NCBI GenBank assembly: GCA_964533865.1
Contig: CAZHRC010000023.1
Coordinates: 1-26,595, forward strand
Length of the DNA stretch: 26,595 nucleotides
DNA from: CAZHRC01 sp964533865
GTDB lineage: Bacteria; Bacillota; Clostridia; Tissierellales; Peptoniphilaceae
Direction of reading: 5' to 3'
In this document: in pieces, positions 16,727 through 23,030 of the stretch
Position numbering within the stretch: position 1 is the first letter of the stretch
How the letters are laid out: each line of letters starts with the position of its first letter
Position numbers and translations under genes: made by a program
The notes under the pieces: generated by a model
Told to the model about the DNA's origin: nothing
The model's input: the letters and a program-made list of their open reading frames with translations, nothing else
Databases searched by the model: none

Positions 16727-16913
16727 ACAGATCCGCGCCCGACAGATGGCGCTCTTCGAGTTGGGCGATGCGCTCACGCACGTCGAGTTCATACTTGGGA
16801 TCGTAATCAAACACCCAATAATTGACTTCATTGGCACGGCCTCTATTCTTTTGAAAAGAAGGAGAAGCGATTTTCTCCTCCATTTGATCTAGTCTCAGCT
16901 GTATATCGGTCAT
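16719..16913 (-). pseudogene. brxB: BrxB (DUF1788), truncated after about 60 residues
   Basis: The N-terminus MTDIQLRLDQMEEKIASPSF matches BREX protein BrxB, and a later segment reads ANEVNYWVFDYDPKYELDVR. BrxB is normally about 200 residues. Here the frame stops at codon 65 (TGA, 16721-16719), where the sequence passes directly into pglZ in another frame. The ATG overlaps the brxA stop as TAATG (shared base 16913), the normal coupled brxA-brxB arrangement. The break marks one end of a deletion that removed the rest of brxB, brxC, pglX and the start of pglZ. Confidence 0.8.
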
Positions 16914-17515
16914 TAGCGTTCTCCTGTGAGGGCTTTGGCGACTACGGCCAATCCTTGGTCCTTCATCCAGTTTTCCATAGCGGGTTCCAGTATGGGTTTT
17001 ATTATCTGGCGAGTCTGTCTTCCTTTTTCGATAACCCCCGCTTCGGTGAGCATACTCTTATAACTCCTGATGAGATTTTTTGTGGTCCCTTCTGTCCAGC
17101 TGGCGATTTTATCGCTTTGAAGGGCTTTATTTTTTAAAAATGTGCGAATGTCGTTGTCGGTGAATTCATTGGTGCCTAAGATCAATTTTTCTCGTAGGAT
17201 TTCGTTGACGAAATCGAACAACAAGGTGTCATAAGTCATCGCAGCCACGAGGGAAAACAGCTTTTGAGTTGAAAGGTCACCTTGGATAAATACAGGCACA
17301 AATGAAAGGTCCAGTGTCCTCACGCGCTCGGTGATCGTCGTGGCGATTTGTTTCGATCGTCTTGGCGACGATGCGCTAAAGAGATTTTGCTCAATCGCTA
17401 GTTCTTTGACCTCTTCGAGTGTAACACCTTCTGAAAGCCATTCGACCACTTTGCGAAACTCTGCAAACCATAGCGCCAGTTTCACAGCGCCAGCACTGTA
17501 TTCTTTTCTTTCCAT
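16913..17515 (-). CDS. brxA: BREX protein BrxA (DUF1819), intact
   Basis: A 200-residue protein of the BrxA family, recognised by the opening EYSAGAVKLALWFAEFRKV, by TQKLFSLVAAMTYDTLLFDF and by NDIRTFLKNKALQSDKIASW. The length matches intact members. BrxA is the first gene of type 1 BREX loci, is a small helical protein reported to bind DNA, and is a required or modulating component of defence. Here its partners brxC, pglX and brxL are absent, so it probably has no defence role. A GAAAGG motif lies upstream of the ATG at 17515. A possible -10 (TATACT, 17570-17565 on the reverse strand) lies about 50 bases upstream, with no good -35 at the right spacing. Confidence 0.85.
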   Translation of the reverse strand: MERKEYSAGAVKLALWFAEFRKVVEWLSEGVTLEEVKELAIEQNLFSASSPRRSKQIATTITERVRTLDLSFVPVFIQGDLSTQKLFSLVAAMTYDTLLFDFVNEILREKLILGTNEFTDNDIRTFLKNKALQSDKIASWTEGTTKNLIRSYKSMLTEAGVIEKGRQTRQIIKPILEPAMENWMKDQGLAVVAKALTGER

Positions 17516-17764
17516 ATGCTCAACGCCTTTCTGTCGGTAGTTTTAGTAGCATTTTGTCTTATTAAGTATATCATTTTTGTCAAACTCGGGAAAGAGGCCC
17601 CCTCTTAACCGGCCAACCTTCACGGGATTTCCCTTCCTTAAAAACATCTTTTTTCCCTTTGCAAAATGGCTCCTAGTGAGTCGAGCGGCGAGATTTGTCC
17701 CTGTTTAGGAATTTAAATTCAAACTAATCCACATCAGTTAGATACCACATCCTTTAAATAGGTG

Positions 17765-17792
17765 TTGACAACTCCAGTAAATGATTTATAAT
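17765..17792 (+). promoter_or_regulatory. Promoter of the siderophore ABC operon
   Basis: A consensus sigma-A promoter: TTGACA (17765-17770), 16-base spacer, TATAAT (17787-17792). It lies 160 bases upstream of the lipoprotein gene, and a Fur box lies just downstream of the expected start point. In the rest of the 438-base gap between brxA and this operon (17516-17953) I see no gene. Confidence 0.85.
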
Positions 17793-17811
17793 TAGCATTA
17801 AGCAATGTTAC

Positions 17812-17826
17812 TGATAACCATTATCA
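17812..17826 (+). promoter_or_regulatory. Fur box
   Basis: TGATAACCATTATCA matches the 7-1-7 Fur inverted repeat TGATAATNATTATCA at 13 of the 14 defined positions. It lies at about +14 to +28 relative to the predicted transcription start. Binding of Fe-Fur there would block the promoter when iron is sufficient. Confidence 0.85.
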
Positions 17827-17953
17827 ACTGATGTACATATTCTAGAGAAGTGCATGTTGTAAACACATCACGATGGTTTTTCGCGCAAAAAACAGGATAT
17901 CTGATGAGAGGCATCAATGACTTGCTGACCAATACATGACTAGAGGAGAAGAT

Positions 17954-19005
17954 ATGAAGAAATTGAAACTGAAAAACTTGGCGTTGATTGCTGCCTGTGT
18001 CGTAGTGTTGGCGGGATGCGAAAGCAAAAAGCCAACCGCTGAACTAGCACCGCAGGCGACGGTGGAAGAAAAGGCGACTGCAACCGCTGATAAAGCAACT
18101 GAGTCCCCAAAAGAAGAATCCCCTCAAACGGTTGAAATCACGGATATTTACGGTGTCGTCACTGCACCTGTCAACCCTAAGGTCGTCGTTGCACTTGATA
18201 ATCGAACCTTTGAGACGTTACACGACTGGGGCATCGCAGTCGCTGCTGCCCCCAAAGCGGTTATGCCCCCTGATTCACCCTTTGTAAAAGACGATGCGGT
18301 AGTCGATATCGGCAACCACAAAGAGCCCAATCTCGAAGCACTGGCTGCCCTCAACCCGGATTTGGTCATTGTCGGACAACGCTTTGGCACGTTTTATGAC
18401 GATATCAAGACGCTCGTCCCCAATGCTACGGTCATTAACCTCAACTTTGATGTCTCCGTCTCCGCCGAAAAACCTGGCGAAAGTTTGGTGAACGGCCTCA
18501 AAAACTCCACAGAAGCTCTCGGCAAAATCTTTGATAAAAACGACGAAGCTAAAGAATTAATTGCAAAGTTTGATCGTGGGATCGCCGAGTTAAAAGCGGC
18601 GTATAACGGATCGGACAAGGTGATGAGCGTCGTCGTATCCGGTGGCAATATCGGATTTTCCGCACCGAGATCCGGTCNNNNNNNNNNCCGATGTACGATA
18701 TCTTTGGCTGGGCGCCCGCTTTAGAAGTTGGCGACGCCTCTTCCGATCACCGCGGGGACGATGTCTCGGTTGAAGCCATTGCACAAAGCAACCCCGACTG
18801 GTTGTTTGTACTCGATCGCGACGCCTCCACTTCAGGGGAGTCCGTTCCTGCAAAAGATGTGATTGACCAATCCCCTGCTTTGAAAAACACTACGGCGATT
18901 TCTAAGAATCAAATCGTCTATGCGCCGGCTGATACGTATACCAACGAATCGATTCAAACCTATTTGGAACTCTTTGGGGATCTGTCCAAAGCATTGGCCA
19001 AATAA
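17954..19005 (+). CDS. yclQ: Siderophore-binding lipoprotein of an iron ABC importer (YclQ/FatB type), interrupted by an assembly gap
   Basis: The protein starts MKKLKLKNLALIAACVVVLAGC, a lipoprotein signal with the LAGC lipobox (Cys22). A roughly 50-residue Ala/Thr/Glu linker follows, and then a class III (Peripla_BP_2) binding domain: ITDIYGVVTAPVNPKVVVAL, ALNPDLVIVGQRFG, and later VEAIAQSNPDWLFVLDRD. The start ATG at 17954 has AGAGGAG upstream; an in-frame ATG at 17936 lacks one. Ten N at 18678-18687 break the frame. Filling the gap with 8 bases (RFG) would restore SG-RFG-PMYD, as the family expects, giving about 349 residues. I read it as intact in the organism. It captures ferric siderophore outside the cell for the permeases downstream. 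The exact ligand is unknown. Confidence 0.88.
18678..18687. other. Run of 10 N (scaffold gap)
   Basis: Undetermined bases inside the siderophore-binding lipoprotein gene. The reading frame changes by one across the run, while the protein on both sides belongs to one family member. The length 10 is therefore a placeholder; 8 (or 8 plus a multiple of 3) would keep the frame. Confidence 0.95.
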
Positions 19006-19022
19006 CTTATGAGGAAGTTTTT

Positions 19023-20036
19023 GTGAAAAATAATCAAATACGTCACACTACTGGGGTTGAGAACGCTCAACCCCAGTCTTTTAAAGATCGTCACCGATGG
19101 TCGCGATCCCTGACGGTCGCGACTGTCGTCGTTATCATTCTAGGCATTATCTCTTTATTTACAGGAGTATACGATATTTTTGGCCAAGAGGACGGTTGGG
19201 GTATGTTTTTTATTACCCGAGTGCCTCGAACGGTTGCGCTCATGTTGACCGGAGCTGCTATGGCCATGGCCGGGCTCGTCATGCAGCTGCTCACCCAAAA
19301 CCGATTGGTCGAGCCGACGACAACGGGCACCATCGAATGGGCGGGTCTTGGGTTATTGCTCGTCTATATTGTCGTCCCTAGTCCAACCTTGTTTCAACGC
19401 ATGACGATGGCGATCGTTTTTTCTTTTGCCGGTACGATGGTATTTTTTGTTTTTCTAAGAAAGATAAAGTTGCGCTCATCTCTCGTTGTGCCGATCGTCG
19501 GGATGATGTTGGGCGCGGTCATCTCTGCTGTTGCCACTTTTTTGGGGTTGGTTTTCCAAAGAACCCAATCGATTGAGACGTGGTTTGCCGGGTCTTTTGC
19601 CCCTGTGCAAGTCGGACGTTATGAGTATTTGTGGTTAATTATTATTGTGACTTACGTCATCTTTCTCTACGCCGACAAACTCACCCTTGCCGGCCTGGGT
19701 GAAGGGATCGCCACAAGCCTTGGCGTCGATTACAATCGCATTGTGTTCTTAGGCACCGGGCTCATCTCTTTTGCTGTGGGGATTGTTGCGGCTGTCATCG
19801 GCAATCTTCCATTTTTAGGCCTGATTGTGCCCAATGTGATTTCGATGTATCGCGGCGATCACTTAAGAAGTAATTTGCCATGGGTCTGTGTCTTGGGCAT
19901 GGGAACCATCACCCTTTGTGATATTGTCTCACGAACGATCATCATGCCCTTTGAGGTCCCTGTTTCTTTGATTCTCGGCTCTGTGGGGGCAGTCACTTTT
20001 ATTGTCATTTTATTGCAAAGGAGGAAGGCAACATGA
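19023..20036 (+). CDS. yclN: Iron-siderophore ABC transporter permease (FecCD family), first subunit
   Basis: A 337-residue polytopic membrane protein with about nine or ten hydrophobic segments. It carries the FecCD signature RVPRTVALMLTGAAMAMAGL followed by VMQLLTQNRLVEP, and the conserved cytoplasmic GLGEGIATSLGVDY loop that contacts the ATPase. NLPFLGLIVPN is also present. The start is the GTG at 19023-19025, with GAGGAAG upstream, 17 bases after the lipoprotein stop. It pairs with the next permease, whose start overlaps its stop (ATGA at 20033-20036). The assignment to the YclN branch is from overall resemblance and gene order and is tentative. Confidence 0.92.
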   Translation: MKNNQIRHTTGVENAQPQSFKDRHRWSRSLTVATVVVIILGIISLFTGVYDIFGQEDGWGMFFITRVPRTVALMLTGAAMAMAGLVMQLLTQNRLVEPTTTGTIEWAGLGLLLVYIVVPSPTLFQRMTMAIVFSFAGTMVFFVFLRKIKLRSSLVVPIVGMMLGAVISAVATFLGLVFQRTQSIETWFAGSFAPVQVGRYEYLWLIIIVTYVIFLYADKLTLAGLGEGIATSLGVDYNRIVFLGTGLISFAVGIVAAVIGNLPFLGLIVPNVISMYRGDHLRSNLPWVCVLGMGTITLCDIVSRTIIMPFEVPVSLILGSVGAVTFIVILLQRRKAT

Positions 20037-21085
20037 ACGCTGTCGAACACACGACCCACTCGCTCAAACCCCTCTTAGAAAAAGAACGATCCGCTAAAGC
20101 CTTTAGGTCCCAAAGAGACGCCCGTAAGTATTGGGGGTTGCTCATCCTTTTGGTGAGTTTAGGGGTATTGTCTTCCTATGGTCTTTTAACTTACAACAAC
20201 CCCGTCCCCATTGATTCGCCATCTTTTGCTCCGATCGCCCGCAGGCGCATGGTAGCTTTAACGGCAATGCTCATCGCTTGTATCTGTCAAAGCGTCGCTA
20301 CGGTGAGTTTTCAGTCGATTACGAACAACCGTGTGATCACCCCTTCGATTTTAGGTTTCGAAGCGCTGTACTCAACGATCCACACGAGTATGATGTTTTT
20401 CTTTGGGGTGAGTGGATTCATGCAATTTTCAGGTATTGGGTCCTTTGTTGTACAAGTGATTTTGATGATACTCATGTGCCTCATCCTTTACGGCTCGCTG
20501 TTGTCGGGAAAATATGGCAATTTGCAATTGATGCTTTTGATTGGTGTGGTCATGGGCACCGGACTCCGATCCCTCTCAAGCTTTATGCGCAGGTTGCTTG
20601 CCCCTTCCGAGTTTGATCTTTTGCAAGCTCGACTTTTCGGATCGGTCAATCATGCAGACTCCAATTATTTTGCGATCGCGATCCCCCTCGTCATCGTTGC
20701 TGCGCTATTGATTTTAGGCCATTCCAAAAAACTCAATGTGCTGTCCTTAGGACAAAGCGTCGCTACCACCTTAGGAGTAAAGCATCAAGTGAGTACGATT
20801 TACACCTTGGTATTGGTTTCTGTGTTAATGTCCGTATCCACCGCTCTGGTCGGCCCTCTGACTTTTTACGGTTTTTTGGTCGCCACATTGAGCTATCAAG
20901 CAGCACGCACTTACGACCACCGCTATATTTTCCCCATGGCATTAGCGATTGGCTTTTTGATCATTACAGGGGCATATTTTATCATGTATCACATTTTTGA
21001 CGCTCAGGGTGTCGTCTCGGTGATTATCGAGTTATTTGGTGGTATTACATTTTTATCGGTGATATTAAGAAAGGGAACTTTATGA
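20033..21085 (+). CDS. yclO: Iron-siderophore ABC transporter permease (FecCD family), second subunit
   Basis: A 350-residue FecCD-type permease with a hydrophilic N-terminal stretch of about 40 residues before the first membrane helix. It has the segment MLIACICQSVATVSFQSITN followed by NRVITPSILGFEALY, corresponding to the family's conserved helix 2-3 region, and the coupling loop LSLGQSVATTLGVK. Its start overlaps the upstream stop (ATGA) and its own stop overlaps the ATPase start (ATGA at 21082-21085), so the three genes are translationally coupled. It forms the heterodimeric channel with the first permease. Confidence 0.92.
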   Translation: MNAVEHTTHSLKPLLEKERSAKAFRSQRDARKYWGLLILLVSLGVLSSYGLLTYNNPVPIDSPSFAPIARRRMVALTAMLIACICQSVATVSFQSITNNRVITPSILGFEALYSTIHTSMMFFFGVSGFMQFSGIGSFVVQVILMILMCLILYGSLLSGKYGNLQLMLLIGVVMGTGLRSLSSFMRRLLAPSEFDLLQARLFGSVNHADSNYFAIAIPLVIVAALLILGHSKKLNVLSLGQSVATTLGVKHQVSTIYTLVLVSVLMSVSTALVGPLTFYGFLVATLSYQAARTYDHRYIFPMALAIGFLIITGAYFIMYHIFDAQGVVSVIIELFGGITFLSVILRKGTL

Positions 21086-21834
21086 TAGAACTCAAAAACG
21101 TGCGAAAATCTTATACGAAAGAAGTTGAAATCGGAGAATTAAATCTCGATATCCCCAAAGCTGGACTCACCGCATTGATCGGCCCAAACGGCGCCGGAAA
21201 ATCGACGACTCTGCTCATGATTGGTCGGTTATTGGATCGGGATTCTGGTCACATACGAGTGGCAAATAAGGATGTGTCCACCACCAACTCCAATGAATTA
21301 GCAAAAACCTTGACCATCCTGCGACAAGAAAACCACTTTGTCACACGACTTACGGTAAGACAATTGGTGGGATTTGGTCGGTTTCCCTATTCTATGGGAA
21401 GACTCAACGCTGAAGATGAAGGTATTATATCGAAATACATCGATTTTTTAGATTTAAAAGACTTGGAAAATCGCTACTTAGATGAGCTCTCAGGAGGGCA
21501 ACGTCAAAGGGCGTATATCGCTATGGTACTCTGTCAAGAAACAGAATATGTCCTGTTGGATGAACCGTTAAATAATCTTGACGTCGCTCGGTCGGTTCAG
21601 ATGATGGAACATTTAAGGTATGCCGCCAACGCGTTTGGCCGAACAATCCTCGCCGTACTTCACGATATCAATTTTGCCGCAAAGTACTGCGATCGCATCT
21701 GCGCCATGAAGGAAGGTAAAATTGCCGCGTTTGGCACCGTCGATGAGATTATGAAATCCGATGTTTTGACCGATATCTTCGATACAACCATCGACGTTAT
21801 TAACGGTCCTTTTGGACCCGTAGCCATTTATTAG
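21082..21834 (+). CDS. yclP: Iron-siderophore ABC transporter ATP-binding protein
   Basis: A 250-residue ABC ATPase: Walker A GPNGAGKST (about residues 34-42), Q-loop ILRQENHF, signature LSGGQRQR, Walker B YVLLDEPLNNLD and switch histidine LHDINFA. The string LVGFGRFPYS(M)GR and the LDEPLNNLD form are characteristic of the YclP/FatE/VctC branch of siderophore importers. It powers import through the two permeases. Expression should follow the Fur-controlled promoter upstream, and a terminator follows 14 bases after the stop. Confidence 0.95.
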   Translation: MIELKNVRKSYTKEVEIGELNLDIPKAGLTALIGPNGAGKSTTLLMIGRLLDRDSGHIRVANKDVSTTNSNELAKTLTILRQENHFVTRLTVRQLVGFGRFPYSMGRLNAEDEGIISKYIDFLDLKDLENRYLDELSGGQRQRAYIAMVLCQETEYVLLDEPLNNLDVARSVQMMEHLRYAANAFGRTILAVLHDINFAAKYCDRICAMKEGKIAAFGTVDEIMKSDVLTDIFDTTIDVINGPFGPVAIY

Positions 21835-21847
21835 CATAGCTGAGCGA

Positions 21848-21889
21848 GAACCTGTAACACGGTGAGATACCTTGTTTTCAGGTTCTTTT
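21848..21889 (+). terminator. Terminator of the siderophore operon
   Basis: Outer stem GAACCTG/CAGGTTC (21848-21854 with 21879-21885), an inner stem around GAGAT with one mismatch, then TTTTCT. It lies 14 bases after the ATPase stop. Confidence 0.8.
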
Positions 21890-21974
21890 CTATACTTACG
21901 CCTAGAATACTGTTCTGCATTGAAAAAATTTGTAGCGCAAGTCTCAAGAAGGATGCTTACACTGTTGGTACCCT

Positions 21975-21991
21975 TCCTTTGTCACAAAGGA
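21975..21991. repeat. Small perfect hairpin
   Basis: TCCTTTG, loop TCA, CAAAGGA, a 7-bp perfect stem in the non-coding stretch after the siderophore operon. Only a short T-run (TTT) follows. It may be a second weak terminator. Confidence 0.4.
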
Positions 21992-22066
21992 TTTGAAGTG
22001 ATCTCATCTCCTCACTAATCAATCCCTACTTCTCCTCTCAACACTACCTTTTCAAATGGCAAATCT

Positions 22067-22316
22067 CTTGACCTTGATCCTAATATCCTTCATTTTCTTG
22101 ACCTTCATCTCTAGACCTTCACGTGCCGAAGGCACACTTCACTTGCCCGCAGGGCAAACTTCACTGCCCTCTCCCCTCCCTCAGTCTCGGCAAAGGACGC
22201 TGAGCCAGCTCCCTCGGAGATGGAGCCAAGGGCAAGATCAAGGGCGTAAGGTCAAAAATTTAAGGTCAAGGGCAATGGCGTGAAGATCAAAGGATTAAGG
22301 TTAAGTGTCAAGGTCT
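22067..22316. repeat. Palindromic MITE-like non-coding element with degenerate 14-bp repeats
   Basis: Imperfect outer arms face each other: GACCTTGA at 22070-22077 and TCAAGGTC at 22308-22315, with continuing partial pairing inward. The right arm holds degenerate units of about 14 bases starting AAGGTCAA/AAGATCAA (22235-22316). The left arm holds their complement (TTGACCTT and TAGACCTT). The centre holds nested hairpins: GTGCC-GAA-GGCAC (22123-22135), TTGCCC-GCA-GGGCAA (22143-22157), TGCCCT/AGGGCA (22165-22170 with 22229-22234) and GCTCC/GGAGC (22208-22212 with 22222-22226). No transposase is present. From memory it resembles palindromic intergenic repeats scattered in gut Clostridia; I could not check this. 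Confidence 0.65.
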
Positions 22317-22365
22317 TATAAGCCACCTCGCACAAGGCTTTACCACCCTCAATCCTTTCCGTAAC

Positions 22366-22390
22366 GAAAAAGCGAAGCTGCTCGCTTCGC
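22366..22390 (-). terminator. Terminator of the FMN-binding lipoprotein gene
   Basis: On the reverse strand GCGAAGC-GAGCA-GCTTCGC (22390-22372) is followed by TTTTT, 18 bases after the gene's stop codon. Confidence 0.8.
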
Positions 22391-22407
22391 CATTTCTCCT
22401 AGAAATT

Positions 22408-22797
22408 CTATTGTGTTTTCGCCTGTTCCAAAGCCGCATTTACCCCTTCGATAATCCCTTGGCTCGACTTCGTCGCTCCCGCCACTGCATCCACTTCCGT
22501 GGATTGGGCTTTGACGATCGCTTTGGGGAGTTCCGCACTGGCTAACTCGATAAACTGAGTCGTTTCGTTATTATCCTTAACCTCCACAGACTCGATTCTC
22601 GATTCAGACACCACCACTTCGACTTGAAGGCCTCTCGCGTAGCCTACGCCCTTTCCGAGATATGTACCGGCGACGTACTGCCCTTGACTCTTTTCTGACA
22701 CCGTTGAAGCCGGTGTCTCCGCCTTCTCCCCTTTTCCACAGCCCGCTAATAACAGTACTGCCGCCAATCCTAAAATCACTTTCGTTCTATGTTTCAT
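22408..22797 (-). CDS. Small FMN-binding-domain lipoprotein
   Basis: A 129-residue protein: lipoprotein signal MKHRTKVILGLAAVLLLAGC (Cys20), a short linker, then one FMN_bind domain (about residues 40-126) ending DAVAGATKSSQGIIEGV. The AGAT motif provides Thr109, where ApbE-type flavinyltransferases attach FMN by a phosphoester bond in this family; the usual Ser before GAT is Ala here. The start at 22797 is chosen for AAAGGAG upstream; the frame runs 18 codons further. In the family such proteins carry electrons outside the membrane, for example to extracellular iron. Its position between an iron-siderophore importer and a metal-type binding protein suggests a metal-reduction or acquisition role (inference). 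No apbE is in the window. Confidence 0.85.
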   Translation of the reverse strand: MKHRTKVILGLAAVLLLAGCGKGEKAETPASTVSEKSQGQYVAGTYLGKGVGYARGLQVEVVVSESRIESVEVKDNNETTQFIELASAELPKAIVKAQSTEVDAVAGATKSSQGIIEGVNAALEQAKTQ

Positions 22798-22877
22798 CCT
22801 AACTCCTTTCGTTTTATCGTTCTGACCCACCGACGCACTTACACTTAACACGTCGACTGGCCAATCATTTCCCTACT

Positions 22878-22906
22878 AACCTACTACATTTTCCCTTCAT
22901 TGTCAA
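22878..22906 (-). promoter_or_regulatory. Candidate promoter of the FMN-binding lipoprotein gene
   Basis: On the reverse strand, TTGACA (22906-22901), a 17-base spacer and TAGGTT (22883-22878). The -35 is perfect and the -10 is weak. An AdcR-like motif sits directly upstream of the -35. Confidence 0.5.
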
Positions 22907-22909
22907 TGT

Positions 22910-22921
22910 CTAACCATTTAA
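22910..22921. promoter_or_regulatory. AdcR-like operator candidate 1
   Basis: CTAACCATTTAA matches the streptococcal AdcR/ZitR zinc-repressor consensus TTAACYRGTTAA at 10 of 12 positions. It overlaps a perfect 7-2-7 inverted repeat, CATTTAA-TC-TTAAATG (22915-22930). Which regulator binds is unknown, and no regulator gene is in the window. Confidence 0.35.
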
Positions 22922-22955
22922 TCTTAAATGAATTCTCTGTTTTAAATATTAGGTA

Positions 22956-22984
22956 TTGACAATCTCGATCTATCGTGTTAGTAT
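22956..22984 (+). promoter_or_regulatory. Promoter of the His-rich binding lipoprotein gene
   Basis: TTGACA (22956-22961), 17-base spacer, TAGTAT (22979-22984) with TGT before the -10. A 9-bp direct repeat TATTAGGTA (22947-22955 and 22982-22990) brackets the promoter. Confidence 0.75.
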
Positions 22985-22987
22985 TAG

Positions 22988-22999
22988 GTAACTGGTTAG
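22988..22999. promoter_or_regulatory. AdcR-like operator candidate 2
   Basis: GTAACTGGTTAG matches TTAACYRGTTAA at 10 of 12 positions (core TAAC-TG-GTTA is a perfect inverted repeat). It overlaps the expected transcription start of the His-rich binding protein gene, a position suited to repression. Confidence 0.4.
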
Positions 23000-23030
23000 C
23001 CAGAATATTTCAACTAAAGGAAGTGGATGT

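Noticed and set aside
16727..16837. Apparent ATG-started N-terminus of the 706-codon PglZ frame
   Set aside because: These codons are brxB sequence read in another frame. PglZ homology begins only near 16726.
17904..17939. Eleven-codon upstream open frame in the siderophore operon leader (MRGINDLLTNT)
   Set aside because: It has only a weak AGGA upstream, no link to iron-related residues, and is short enough to occur by chance.
18590..18853. Frameshift in the siderophore-binding gene as a true pseudogene
   Set aside because: The frame change falls exactly at the N run, and an 8-base gap would repair it.
22056..22283. Plus-strand open frame with a hydrophobic N-terminus (75 codons)
   Set aside because: It is read through the palindromic repeat. 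The apparent signal peptide comes from TTGACCTT repeats, and no ribosome binding site is present.
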